DNA from: Desulfosporosinus lacus DSM 15449
Lineage (GTDB): Bacteria; Bacillota; Desulfitobacteriia; Desulfitobacteriales; Desulfitobacteriaceae
Assembly: GCF_900129935.1 (NCBI RefSeq)
Contig: NZ_FQXJ01000009.1
Coordinates: 138,298 to 202,297 of the forward strand
Direction: 5' to 3'
DNA length: 64,000 bases
How positions within the stretch are numbered: position 1 is the first letter of the stretch; the number at the start of each line of letters is the position of its first letter. Shown here piece by piece: positions 54,615 to 62,237 of the stretch. The notes below the pieces were generated by a model. It was not told the origin of the DNA. It saw nothing but the letters and a program-made list of their open reading frames with translations, and ran no database searches. Made by a program: the position numbers and the translations under genes.

Positions 54615-55127
54615 CTAATACTCTGCCAAAGAGAAAACAGGGTAATCCTCCAACTTCTCCCGACCGTTTAAGAACGTTAGTTCAATTAGGAAGCCCAATC
54701 CAACCACATCTGCCCCAATCTTTTTCAGTAAGTTTGCGGTCGCAAGCATTGTTCCCCCAGTTGCTAACAAATCATCTACAACAACTACTCGTTGGCCAGG
54801 TTTGATAGCATCTGCATGGACTTCTAACGTATCAAACCCATATTCTAAAGCATAGGTCTCCCCAATCGTTTGGGCAGGCAATTTACCCGGTTTGCGAACT
54901 GGAACAAATCCGATTCCTAAGGCATAGGCCACAGGTGCACCAAATAAGAAGCCACGTGCTTCAGGACCGACAATCACGTCAGGCTGCCACGGCTTAATTT
55001 TTTCTACCAGGGCGTTAATAGCGGCATGATAAACTTCGCCGTTTTTCATAAGAGTTGTAATGTCCTTATACGAAATTCCCTCCTTGGGGAAATCGGAAAT
55101 TACGCGAATATGGTCCCTGAAATCCAT
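54615..55127 (-). CDS. apt: adenine phosphoribosyltransferase
   Basis: The 170-residue enzyme salvages adenine to AMP. It begins [18 protein letters not shown] and has the PRPP-binding [13 protein letters not shown] and E-A-R-G-F-L-F-G motifs. The ATG at 55127 gives the usual family start; AGGTGG lies ten bases upstream. Confidence 0.96.
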   Translation of the reverse strand: MDFRDHIRVISDFPKEGISYKDITTLMKNGEVYHAAINALVEKIKPWQPDVIVGPEARGFLFGAPVAYALGIGFVPVRKPGKLPAQTIGETYALEYGFDTLEVHADAIKPGQRVVVVDDLLATGGTMLATANLLKKIGADVVGLGFLIELTFLNGREKLEDYPVFSLAEY

Positions 55128-55197
55128 GATCTTTACGCCACCTTTCTTTTGATGCAAACAACTTAGATAATTGTACCTTAACTTAAAAGTTTATCCG

Positions 55198-57633
55198 TCA
55201 GTAAAGTTTCTTTAATTGAATAGACGAGACGAGCAGTTGATTATGAAATTTTAATGCTCTATCCAACCGTTCTTTTGCTAAACGATAGCGTAAAGATGAT
55301 TCCAAATCCAATTTGCTTTGAGCTGGAATCCATTCCAAGACAATCTCATCCGTCCCGCCAAGGCATCGGATGAGCCCCAACTCTTCAAATACTTTTAATC
55401 CGGCTTTCTCTTTAGCCGAAATTTTCAGAACAGTGCCCCACCGAAAAGGATTAGCCCTGCTCGATTTAGCAAGCAGCTCTCGATATAATTGTACCAGCTC
55501 TTCGCGAGCTATGTAACAACAACGCTGACGAACTCTTTCCTCAAGAGGGGCTTGAAATCCTGCAAGTGCAATACGAAATATACCTAATCTCCGCAGTTTA
55601 TCGACGCCTTCTCTAAAATCCTCCTCCGTAAGGGGAAGACCGAACACCAACCCGAGACTTTGATTGACCTTTCCATCCTCATCCTGATTCAAAGGATCTT
55701 CCTCAGAACCTTCTCCTTGAGTATGTTGGCTACTAGCCAAATCATTCCCAAGTCGAAGAGTCGGCATACACCCTGTGTTGTCCCAAATCCATAATCGTTG
55801 ATTATACTGTATAGGCCACTCTTTTTGAGGCAAATCTCTCCAATCCAGCCATTCAATTTCAATTTCCTCATTTGTGACCGCAATTTCCTGATATGCGGTT
55901 GGATCGGCCTCATGTACACTTTGCGGATTTAGCCAATTCGCCTCAGTCTGAATATCTTTGATCATTAATTGAACATTTTCTTGACCTCGAAAAGTATTCC
56001 AATCCAGAACAAATGCTGCATCTAATGTCAGTTTATCCTTCAGCTCATTCAAACGTTCTCCTAACCTGAAGGCAATTCCTTCTAGCTCTCCCTTTGATCC
56101 AAAGCGAAATTTCAGATGACTTTGGTCTTTTCCTACAGTACTTAGGGAATGCACAGGAATTTCTTTACTGGCCAAAATCGGGCCTGGATTTCCAAACCCA
56201 AAGGGTGCCATTAGGTCGAGTTGACGGAGTAAATCCCCTGAAACAGCCTCGAGAGCAACTTGAGAATCAATTCTTAAGACTTCCTGAAAGAGAGTTTCAT
56301 CAAAAGCTAAAGCTTGTTCATTCAGTCCTTCTCTAAGTTTTTTGATGTTTTTTGCAGGGAGAGAAAAACCGGCGGCTTGTTTATGTCCTCCAAACTTTGT
56401 CAGCAGATGTGCTTGTGTGCTCAACTGTTCTAATACTGGATAACCCGCAATGCCACGTGCCGAACCCTTAGCTTCTTCTCCATCTTCCGAAATTATAAAG
56501 ACTGGACGATAATAACGTTCTACCAAACGGGAAGCTACAATCCCTACAACCCCATGGTGCCAATGGTCTGTCGAAAGTACGATCACTCGCGGCAGCGGTT
56601 CACGTTCCAATAAGGAAATCGCTTCTGCTAAAATCTCCTTCTCGGTTTCCTGGCGCGATTGGTTTTCCCGAGTTAATTGACGTGCAAGTTCACCCGCTCG
56701 CTCAGCATCCTCTGTCAGAAGAAGTTCCAGACCTGCTCGGGCACTGTCCATACGTCCAGCCGCATTAATTCTAGGCGCAACCATAAAGCCAATTTGTCCT
56801 GCTTTAAGGGTTTTATCCCTTAACCCACACTCCTCGAGAAGAGCTGCCAGTCCGGGATGATTGGTCTCCTCCATTTGGCGAAGTCCATAATGAACTAAGA
56901 CCCGGTTTTCCCCAATTAAAGGGACTAGATCTGCAATCGTCCCTAAAGCCACCAGATCTAAAAGTTTGATTTCAGAATGTATGCCTGTTTCATCGTTCCC
57001 TAAAGATTGCAATAAGGCTTGGGCCAATTTAAACGCTACACCAACCCCGGCCAAATCCCTAAAGGGATAGCCTGAATTCTCAAGCTTAGGATTTATAATA
57101 GCAAAAGCCTTTGGTAAAACTTTTAGCGGTTCATGGTGATCTGTAATAATGACGTCAATATTAAGAGTTTTAGCCAGTTCCACTTCCTCGACTGCTGTAA
57201 CCCCACAGTCAACTGTAATAATAACACTCACACCCGCCTTAGCTGCCCGTTCAACAGCCTCAGAATGGAGACCATAGCCTTCGTCTTGGCGGTGTGGAAT
57301 ATAGGCCACAGCCTGTAACCCCAAATCAATTAGAACCTTGTATAGTAAAGTGGTACTCGTAACTCCATCCACGTCATAATCACCATAGATAAGGACCTTT
57401 TCCTTGCGCTCTAAGGCTAAAGACAATCGCTCAACCGTTTGCAACATGTCGCAAAAACAAAAGGGTGAGATTAGATTTAAGAGGGTTGGACGCATAAATT
57501 CAATAGCCTCTTCAGGCTGTTGATAGCCTCTTTGAATTAATATTTCTGAGACAACCGGAGAAATCCCTAAAAAATCGCGGAGTTTTTCTGTCATTCGTCC
57601 GGAAGAATGTTTTACAGACCATAATCGTTTCAC
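55198..57633 (-). CDS. recJ: single-stranded-DNA exonuclease RecJ
   Basis: The 811-residue DHH-family nuclease shows Y-G-D-Y-D-V-D-G-V-T-S, V-D-C-G and the I-T-D-H-H motif, then the DHHA1 domain with G-G-H-K-Q-A-A-G-F. The C-terminal 250 or so residues are the long extension of the Firmicute type. The GTG at 57633 lies seven bases after GGGGGAG. Confidence 0.93.
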   Translation of the reverse strand: MKRLWSVKHSSGRMTEKLRDFLGISPVVSEILIQRGYQQPEEAIEFMRPTLLNLISPFCFCDMLQTVERLSLALERKEKVLIYGDYDVDGVTSTTLLYKVLIDLGLQAVAYIPHRQDEGYGLHSEAVERAAKAGVSVIITVDCGVTAVEEVELAKTLNIDVIITDHHEPLKVLPKAFAIINPKLENSGYPFRDLAGVGVAFKLAQALLQSLGNDETGIHSEIKLLDLVALGTIADLVPLIGENRVLVHYGLRQMEETNHPGLAALLEECGLRDKTLKAGQIGFMVAPRINAAGRMDSARAGLELLLTEDAERAGELARQLTRENQSRQETEKEILAEAISLLEREPLPRVIVLSTDHWHHGVVGIVASRLVERYYRPVFIISEDGEEAKGSARGIAGYPVLEQLSTQAHLLTKFGGHKQAAGFSLPAKNIKKLREGLNEQALAFDETLFQEVLRIDSQVALEAVSGDLLRQLDLMAPFGFGNPGPILASKEIPVHSLSTVGKDQSHLKFRFGSKGELEGIAFRLGERLNELKDKLTLDAAFVLDWNTFRGQENVQLMIKDIQTEANWLNPQSVHEADPTAYQEIAVTNEEIEIEWLDWRDLPQKEWPIQYNQRLWIWDNTGCMPTLRLGNDLASSQHTQGEGSEEDPLNQDEDGKVNQSLGLVFGLPLTEEDFREGVDKLRRLGIFRIALAGFQAPLEERVRQRCCYIAREELVQLYRELLAKSSRANPFRWGTVLKISAKEKAGLKVFEELGLIRCLGGTDEIVLEWIPAQSKLDLESSLRYRLAKERLDRALKFHNQLLVSSIQLKKLY

Positions 57634-57657
57634 AAATATACTCCCCCAGACTTTCAT

Positions 57658-57860
57658 TATAAAACAGAGCTAAAATTGCAGCAACCATTATCGATATTCT
57701 CGACCTTTGCTATTCGAAATTCGGACTTGAAACTCACCTTAGACAGTTATCCTTCCAATAATGGGAAAACATACTCAAATGGAATCTGAAAAGTTCTCAA
57801 ATTATCCAACTATAGTATCTAAGGACCAGCCAGCATACAAATCATTAAATTTTGTAGCTT
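57658..57860. other. intergenic region with a repeat-like motif
   Basis: About 200 AT-rich bases include CTCGACC...TTCGAAATTCGG at 57690-57730, akin to the repeat at 11278-11332. No gene was seen. Confidence 0.4.
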
Positions 57861-58856
57861 TTAGATCTCACTCTCTGACTTCCGGCCTCTGACCTCCGAC
57901 CCCTGCTCCGGCTTCCGCACTTGGCAACTCTGACAAGAGGAAGCCAATCCTTCCTCAACCGGACATTCCACATCCCTGTTGCTGCAAGGTTCTGCATGAA
58001 TCAAGACATAAGTTATATACAATCTCTCATTAATCTCTTTTTCGATCCTGTCACACAAATCATGAACGTCAACGACTGGAGTATATTTAGCAACGACCAA
58101 ATGTAAATCAACATGTCTTTCTGCTCCGGCCTTACGAGTCCGGAGTTTATGAAATTCTACAAATTCATCCTCATAGCGTTGCAGTACTTCAGCAATTATC
58201 TCACGTTCCTCATCCGGCAAACTAACATCAACCAGCGGTGCAAAAGCCTTCTTTGTTAAGTCAACAGATGCCTTTATAATCATAAACGCAACCCCAAGCG
58301 CAATGATAGGATCTATTATGGTCCAACCCGTAAGCTTGATTAAGAGCAACCCCACCAATACTCCTAATGAAGTATAGACATCTGTCCTTAAATGCAAGGC
58401 ATCCGCCTCAAGCGCTACAGAATCAGTTCGCTTGGCAACTTTCATAAGCCGTGTGGAGACAATCCAATTCATGATCGCTGAAGCTCCCATGATTAACACA
58501 CCTAAGCCCAAGCCAAAATCTGTGACATGTCCACCGTTGCTGTAAATAATTTCTTGGATTTTCTTAATCGCTTCAATGATTATCATTAGCGCTGCCACAA
58601 AGATCAAAGCAGCTTCGATCGTACCGGAAACATTTTCTATCTTCCCATGTCCGTAGGCATGGCATGAATCAGCAGGCTTCCCAGACTCTTTCACCGCAAA
58701 AAGTGCAATAAAGGCCGCCACTAGATCGATACCGGAATGAATCCCTTCCGACAAGATACTAACCGACCCGCTGACTAACCCAACTATCACCTTAGTTAAG
58801 GTTAATAAAATATTCGAAGCTACTGATAACGAGGCCACCTGTGTCTTCTCATCCAC
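57861..58856 (-). CDS. cation diffusion facilitator transporter
   Basis: The 331-residue CDF transporter has six membrane spans. The zinc/metal-site motif is H-S-G-I-D in span 2 with D-A-L-H-L-R-T-D in span 5, and a cytoplasmic metal-sensing domain follows at about 210-290. A Cys-rich tail (C-S-N-R-D-V-E-C...C-Q-S-C) follows. The last 15 or so residues, G-S-E-V-R-G-R-K-S-E-S-E-I, are coded by a purine-rich repeat that has probably been added to the gene. The GTG start has AGGAGAG seven bases upstream. Its leader may bind metal. Confidence 0.9.
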   Translation of the reverse strand: MDEKTQVASLSVASNILLTLTKVIVGLVSGSVSILSEGIHSGIDLVAAFIALFAVKESGKPADSCHAYGHGKIENVSGTIEAALIFVAALMIIIEAIKKIQEIIYSNGGHVTDFGLGLGVLIMGASAIMNWIVSTRLMKVAKRTDSVALEADALHLRTDVYTSLGVLVGLLLIKLTGWTIIDPIIALGVAFMIIKASVDLTKKAFAPLVDVSLPDEEREIIAEVLQRYEDEFVEFHKLRTRKAGAERHVDLHLVVAKYTPVVDVHDLCDRIEKEINERLYITYVLIHAEPCSNRDVECPVEEGLASSCQSCQVRKPEQGSEVRGRKSESEI

Positions 58857-58910
58857 GACTGCACTCTCCTAACTAACTAGTATATGGCAAATCAAACTAA
58901 AGTACATAAA

Positions 58911-58990
58911 AATAGGACCCCTTACAAAAAGGTAGTCCCGCAGATTCCTCCGCTGCTCCAAAAGCTGAAGCCCAGCTATATGCCTGACAA
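58911..58990 (-). promoter_or_regulatory. structured leader with terminator, possible metal-sensing riboswitch
   Basis: Upstream of the CDF gene the transcript contains TCAGGCA, a hairpin AGCTG-GGCTT-CAGCT, a hairpin GCAG...CTGC and GCGGGAC. This last element also forms the 5' arm of a terminator (GGAC-TA-CCTT...GGGGTCC, then TATTTTT). The overlap of a conserved GGGAC with a terminator stem, ahead of a cation efflux gene, resembles nickel/cobalt riboswitches. The class is uncertain. Confidence 0.45.
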
Positions 58991-59079
58991 TAATAAGTTT
59001 ATGTATAAGATAACAAATATTAAACGTAATAGCAAGGTTTTGTTTTAGTATTTTCCGGATAATGGGAATGATTTCAGGA

Positions 59080-59526
59080 TTAAATTGTTAAAAAGTTTCC
59101 GTAAATAATCCATCCCAATCCCAAGATTATTCGCAAAAATGTCGGGGCAAAACTCCATAACATCTGATTTTTGCTCCCTTTAGGAATAATACCTGTGCCA
59201 AATACTAAGGCCCATAGGATTATGGCAATTACTGGCGTCGCAAAGGCCCCGAATAAAACCAAGCTGCTCAATCCGCCTACAAGTCCGCCTACAAGCTGAC
59301 TTTTATTAGCTATTTTTCCAATAGTAAGAAGGAGCAGGATTCCAACGGTTCCACCTACTAACATGGGAGTTTCCCATTGCCAAAACATTGTTGCGTCATG
59401 GAAAAGATAGTTTATCCCACTTAAAGCGACTGTTGCCGCAACAGTTCCCCAAATCCCTCCAAAGAAAATCATTCCTGCGCAAAGAAGAAGTATTCCCTCG
59501 AGTAATACCAGTTGAATGAATTCCAA
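59080..59526 (-). CDS. small membrane protein of unknown function
   Basis: The protein of about 148 residues has four or five membrane spans and no recognised motif. I start it at the TTG at 59526 (L-E-F-I-Q-L-V-L-L-E-G), nine bases after GGGGGAG; a longer frame reaches 59598. It diverges from the tiny gene at 59751. Confidence 0.55.
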   Translation of the reverse strand: MEFIQLVLLEGILLLCAGMIFFGGIWGTVAATVALSGINYLFHDATMFWQWETPMLVGGTVGILLLLTIGKIANKSQLVGGLVGGLSSLVLFGAFATPVIAIILWALVFGTGIIPKGSKNQMLWSFAPTFLRIILGLGWIIYGNFLTI

Positions 59527-59649
59527 GAAACCTCTCTCCCCCAACACTATCTTCGTAGTAGTATATCCCAGTAATAACCAATCTAATCTTAAGGGCAATC
59601 AAGCTATGTATAGCAAACTGCAGTCACGACATCCATTTCCATCATTTGG

Positions 59650-59678
59650 AACAATAGTTCCATCATTTTCATATTCTG
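59650..59678 (+). promoter_or_regulatory. sigma-K-like promoter of the Trp-rich miniprotein gene
   Basis: AAC, 17 bases, CATATTCTG is one mismatch from the AC-N16/17-CATAnnnTA form of sigma-K promoters. It lies about 70 bases before the miniprotein ATG. Confidence 0.4.
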
Positions 59679-59750
59679 TATTATGGTAGATCTAAATGTA
59701 GCTGCTATCCTGCAGTAAATGAGAACGATAATTTGAAGGAGGTTTTAACT

Positions 59751-59843
59751 ATGTGGAGGGGACGTTGGGGTTTTCCTTGGTTTGGCTTCGGCCCTTGGTT
59801 TGGTTTCGGTCCTTGGTGGGGTTTTCGCCGTTGGTGGTGGTAG
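59751..59843 (+). CDS. 30-residue Trp/Phe/Gly-rich miniprotein
   Basis: An ATG eight bases after AAGGAGG opens a 30-codon ORF ending TAG. The peptide contains nine Trp, six Phe, seven Gly and four Arg, with the units P-W-F-G-F-G twice and then P-W-W-G-F, and it ends W-W-W. Such a composition is improbable by chance and the ribosome site is excellent. It has no signal peptide or typical membrane helix but should bind membranes or carbohydrate/peptidoglycan surfaces. I know no named family. It lies just upstream of the convergent miniprotein operon and has a sigma-K-like promoter, so a spore-coat or spore-envelope role is inferred. Confidence 0.65.
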   Translation: MWRGRWGFPWFGFGPWFGFGPWWGFRRWWW

Positions 59844-60039
59844 GCCATAATGAGTAAACCTTTTTCATTTATGTAATCGTATTCTTATCATATTACTTTT
59901 CGTCCATTCTTATTGACCATTCTTAACCATTCTTATTCACTAGATGGCGCTGCTTCCAATACGCAGGGCCATTTAGCTATTTCAGCCAACATAGCCAACT
60001 GCTTAAAATATAGAGTATTTAAGGAGTCGGCCAGTGGTT

Positions 60040-60086
60040 TAGGCAATAAAAACAAAAACTAGAGGACCCCTAATAATAGGGATCCC
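60040..60086 (-). terminator. terminator of the miniprotein operon
   Basis: On the minus strand GGATCCCTA pairs with TAGGGGTCC (one G-U pair) and is followed by TCTAGTTTTTGTTTTTA, 25 bases after the last miniprotein stop. Confidence 0.8.
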
Positions 60087-60110
60087 CCAACATCACCCTT
60101 TTGAGAAAGC

Positions 60111-60209
60111 TTAGAAAATAACTCCCAAAGCGATCAGAATCAAAACGGCAATAGCTATAATTCCGGCACCAGTACCAACACCAACACCAGCTGCACCATA
60201 TCCGTACAT
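60111..60209 (-). CDS. 32-residue YjcZ-like membrane miniprotein, type A (copy 6)
   Basis: The peptide begins M-Y-G-Y-G and ends I-I-A-I-A-V-L-I-L-I-A-L-G-V-I-F, a single hydrophobic span after a short Gly/Ala/Val stretch. GGAGG lies seven bases upstream of the ATG. It lacks the C-C-P-P segment of the other type A copies. Length and layout recall the tiny YjcZ-type sporulation proteins of Bacilli, but the sequence is not close enough to be sure. It is the last gene of six. Confidence 0.7.
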   Translation of the reverse strand: MYGYGAAGVGVGTGAGIIAIAVLILIALGVIF

Positions 60210-60265
60210 GAACTCACCTCCAAATGTGAACTATTGAATACCATCCATTTTCAAAATTTCTTTTA

Positions 60266-60358
60266 TTAGAATACGATACCCATTGCGATGAGCAAAAGAA
60301 TGATAACAACCACGATGGCAATTCCTGCGCCTACTCCAGCTCCACCTGCTCCAAACAT
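60266..60358 (-). CDS. 30-residue membrane miniprotein, type B (copy 5)
   Basis: The peptide has a G-A-G-G-A-G-V-G-A-G segment and the span I-A-I-V-V-V-I-I-L-L-L-I-A-M-G-I-V-F. It is identical in protein sequence to copy 3 (60579-60671), though 12 codons differ, all synonymously. GGGAGG lies eight bases before the ATG. Confidence 0.75.
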   Translation of the reverse strand: MFGAGGAGVGAGIAIVVVIILLLIAMGIVF

Positions 60359-60397
60359 ACTTATGACCTCCCTTTTAAATTAGTTAGAGTTGATCGT

Positions 60398-60535
60398 CTA
60401 GAATATTACGCCTAAGGCAATTAAAATCAAAATTGCGATTGCGATAATGCCTGCTCCGACTGCACTGCCTACTGGGGCGACTGGTGGGCAACAAGCTCCT
60501 GCATACCCGACACGCCCTGCTCCGTAACCATACAT
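60398..60535 (-). CDS. 45-residue membrane miniprotein, type A (copy 4)
   Basis: The peptide starts M-Y-G-Y-G-A-G, contains A-C-C-P-P-V-A-P-V-G-S and ends with the same I-I-A-I-A...L-G-V-I-F span as the other type A copies. The C-C-P-P segment could allow disulfide bonding or metal binding. GGAGG lies seven bases upstream. Confidence 0.75.
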   Translation of the reverse strand: MYGYGAGRVGYAGACCPPVAPVGSAVGAGIIAIAILILIALGVIF

Positions 60536-60578
60536 AGTATCTCCTCCTTATATCTAAAAATTAAATTTGCGAATTTGT

Positions 60579-60671
60579 TTAAAATACGATTCCCATTGCG
60601 ATAAGCAAAAGGATAATTACTACGACAATGGCAATTCCTGCGCCAACTCCTGCTCCACCTGCTCCGAACAT
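60579..60671 (-). CDS. 30-residue membrane miniprotein, type B (copy 3)
   Basis: Same protein as copy 5, encoded by a different set of synonymous codons, with GGGGAGG eight bases upstream of the ATG. The pair shows strong purifying selection on the peptide. Confidence 0.75.
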   Translation of the reverse strand: MFGAGGAGVGAGIAIVVVIILLLIAMGIVF

Positions 60672-60710
60672 ACTAATGACCTCCCCTTAAAATCTTCATA
60701 GCTTAAACTT

Positions 60711-60863
60711 TTAGAATATAACGCCTAAGGCAATTAAGATCAGAATTGCGATAGCGATGATGCCTGCTCCAATTGCACTGCCTACTGGTGCAACTGGTGG
60801 GCAACAAGCTCCTGCATACCCTGCTCCTGCTCCTGCTCCTGCTCCGTATCCATATCCGTACAT
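60711..60863 (-). CDS. 50-residue membrane miniprotein, type A (copy 2)
   Basis: The peptide has an extended Gly/Ala repeat (G-Y-G-A-G-A-G-A-G-A-G-Y), the A-C-C-P-P-V-A-P-V-G-S segment and the type A span. The (GCAGGA)n tract in the gene suggests growth by slippage. GGGGG lies seven bases before the ATG. Confidence 0.75.
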   Translation of the reverse strand: MYGYGYGAGAGAGAGYAGACCPPVAPVGSAIGAGIIAIAILILIALGVIF

Positions 60864-60911
60864 AATATTTCCCCCTTATATCTTAATTTCTAGAAGTTTA
60901 GGAACACTTTT

Positions 60912-61037
60912 TTAAAAGACAATACCCATAGCGATTAACAAAAGAATGATTACTACAACTACAGCAATCCCAGGTAGGAAATTAGGTCCACATCCAACAC
61001 CTTCGACACCTTCAACTGCACCAATACCATATGCCAT
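60912..61037 (-). CDS. 41-residue membrane miniprotein, type B-like (copy 1)
   Basis: The first gene of the array encodes M-A-Y-G-I-G-A-V-E-G-V-E-G-V-G-C-G-P, then I-A-V-V-V-V-I-I-L-L-L-I-A-M-G-I-V-F. Its span is of type B, but the N-terminal part is diverged, with two Glu residues and one Cys. GGAGG lies eight bases before the ATG. A sigma-K-like promoter lies about 50 bases upstream. Confidence 0.72.
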   Translation of the reverse strand: MAYGIGAVEGVEGVGCGPNFLPGIAVVVVIILLLIAMGIVF

Positions 61038-61085
61038 AACAGCGACCTCCTTATTCCAATATTTTCGTTTTTCTTGGGCTCACAG

Positions 61086-61114
61086 TAAGATATGAAAAAA
61101 GAGCCTAATGTGTT
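61086..61114 (-). promoter_or_regulatory. sigma-K-like promoter of the miniprotein operon
   Basis: On the minus strand AAC, 17 bases, CATATCTTA gives a full match to CATAnnnTA with the AC element at the right distance. It would start transcription about 40 bases before the first miniprotein gene. Sigma-E recognises a similar -10 box, so either mother-cell factor is possible. Confidence 0.5.
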
Positions 61115-61151
61115 AATATTTTCCATAAAAATAGTTGTGAATATATAAAGA

Positions 61152-61170
61152 CTCTCCAATCTCTGGAGAG
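61152..61170 (-). terminator. hairpin after the polysaccharide deacetylase gene
   Basis: CTCTCCA pairs with TGGAGAG and is followed on the minus strand by TCTTTATATA, about 30 bases after the stop. Confidence 0.55.
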
Positions 61171-61198
61171 CCTTTATATGAGAGCCCTTAATTTTCAC

Positions 61199-62053
61199 TT
61201 AATAGTTTGGTTCTTTCAGTCGTCGGGCAAATTCGTTCAGCCCCATATTAGCGAAACAATAAACACGTTGTAAGTGCCATTCATCGAGATTAAGGTCAGC
61301 CCAACCTCGATCAGTAGTAAAAGCCATTAAGTACCCTGTTTGTTTTACCGCTTGTGCCACATCAGCGTTCAAATCTCCGAAAGGATAGGCAAAAAACCCC
61401 ACAGACTTTCCGAGACCCTTTTCGAGTGTTTCCTTAGAATTCATTAGCTCATTTAACACTATCGTCTTATCCACTTGAGACAAATATGGGTGATTAACTG
61501 TATGCCCTTCAATTTCCCATCCATTGGCTGATAATTCTCTAAGCTGGGGCCATGACATAAATCCCTCTCCGCCAATATAGCTGGACACCATGAAGACTGC
61601 AGCAGTAAATCCATACTTTTCTACTATAGGAAAGGCAGTCGCATGATTATCTTCGTAACCGTCATCAAATGTAATCACAATTGGTTTTTGGGGGAGAACC
61701 CCGCCCTTATAAAATGCCTGGTATAACTGATCTAATGTAACACTCTCGTACCCCTTCTCCTGCAAGTAGGCCATTTGGGCCTCAAACTGGTCAGGAGGCA
61801 TTCTCACTTCATTTCCCTCCTCGAGCATGACCGAATGATAATATAAGACAGGTACTGCTTGTGCTTGTGCTTTCTGATAGCTCGGTGATTTTGGCGTGTT
61901 TAGTGATTTACTCGATGTTACGCTGGAGTCGGTTAAAGCAATTGCAGTTTGAGGAGCAACACTTGAAGCTTTCTCCTCGCTGCAACCACTTATTCCAAGT
62001 ACTACTTGTATAAGGGCAATCCAAAATAGTGTTCGAATGATTTTTTTCAGCAT
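61199..62053 (-). CDS. polysaccharide deacetylase lipoprotein
   Basis: The 284-residue protein has a lipobox (G-I-S-G-C, Cys24) and a NodB-type domain with T-F-D-D-G-Y, the metal-binding H-T-V-N-H and F-A-Y-P-F-G. It should remove N- or O-acetyl groups from peptidoglycan or another surface glycan outside the membrane. It sits between the miniprotein operon and secDF, each with its own terminator, so it is probably expressed alone. Confidence 0.9.
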   Translation of the reverse strand: MLKKIIRTLFWIALIQVVLGISGCSEEKASSVAPQTAIALTDSSVTSSKSLNTPKSPSYQKAQAQAVPVLYYHSVMLEEGNEVRMPPDQFEAQMAYLQEKGYESVTLDQLYQAFYKGGVLPQKPIVITFDDGYEDNHATAFPIVEKYGFTAAVFMVSSYIGGEGFMSWPQLRELSANGWEIEGHTVNHPYLSQVDKTIVLNELMNSKETLEKGLGKSVGFFAYPFGDLNADVAQAVKQTGYLMAFTTDRGWADLNLDEWHLQRVYCFANMGLNEFARRLKEPNY

Positions 62054-62186
62054 CCCTGACTCCTTTATGCTTTAAACATTGGGCATTTTTCAAGGAAGAA
62101 TAATGTTATACTGATCCTATTTTATCATATAATTTGTCTGTCAGTAGCCTGTTTTAGTTAAGGGATGATTGATCTTATAACGCAGA

Positions 62187-62222
62187 AAAGAGATCTCAAG
62201 ATATAATACTCGAGATCTCTTT
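62187..62222 (-). terminator. terminator of the secDF operon
   Basis: AAAGAGATCTC pairs with GAGATCTCTTT 16 bases after the secF stop. Confidence 0.75.
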
Positions 62223-62237
62223 CATATTCATTCAAAA

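Noticed and set aside
60959-61198. 79-codon minus-strand ORF across the first miniprotein gene
   Set aside because: It overlaps the first miniprotein gene and its promoter in another frame, lacks a ribosome site and has no consistent composition.
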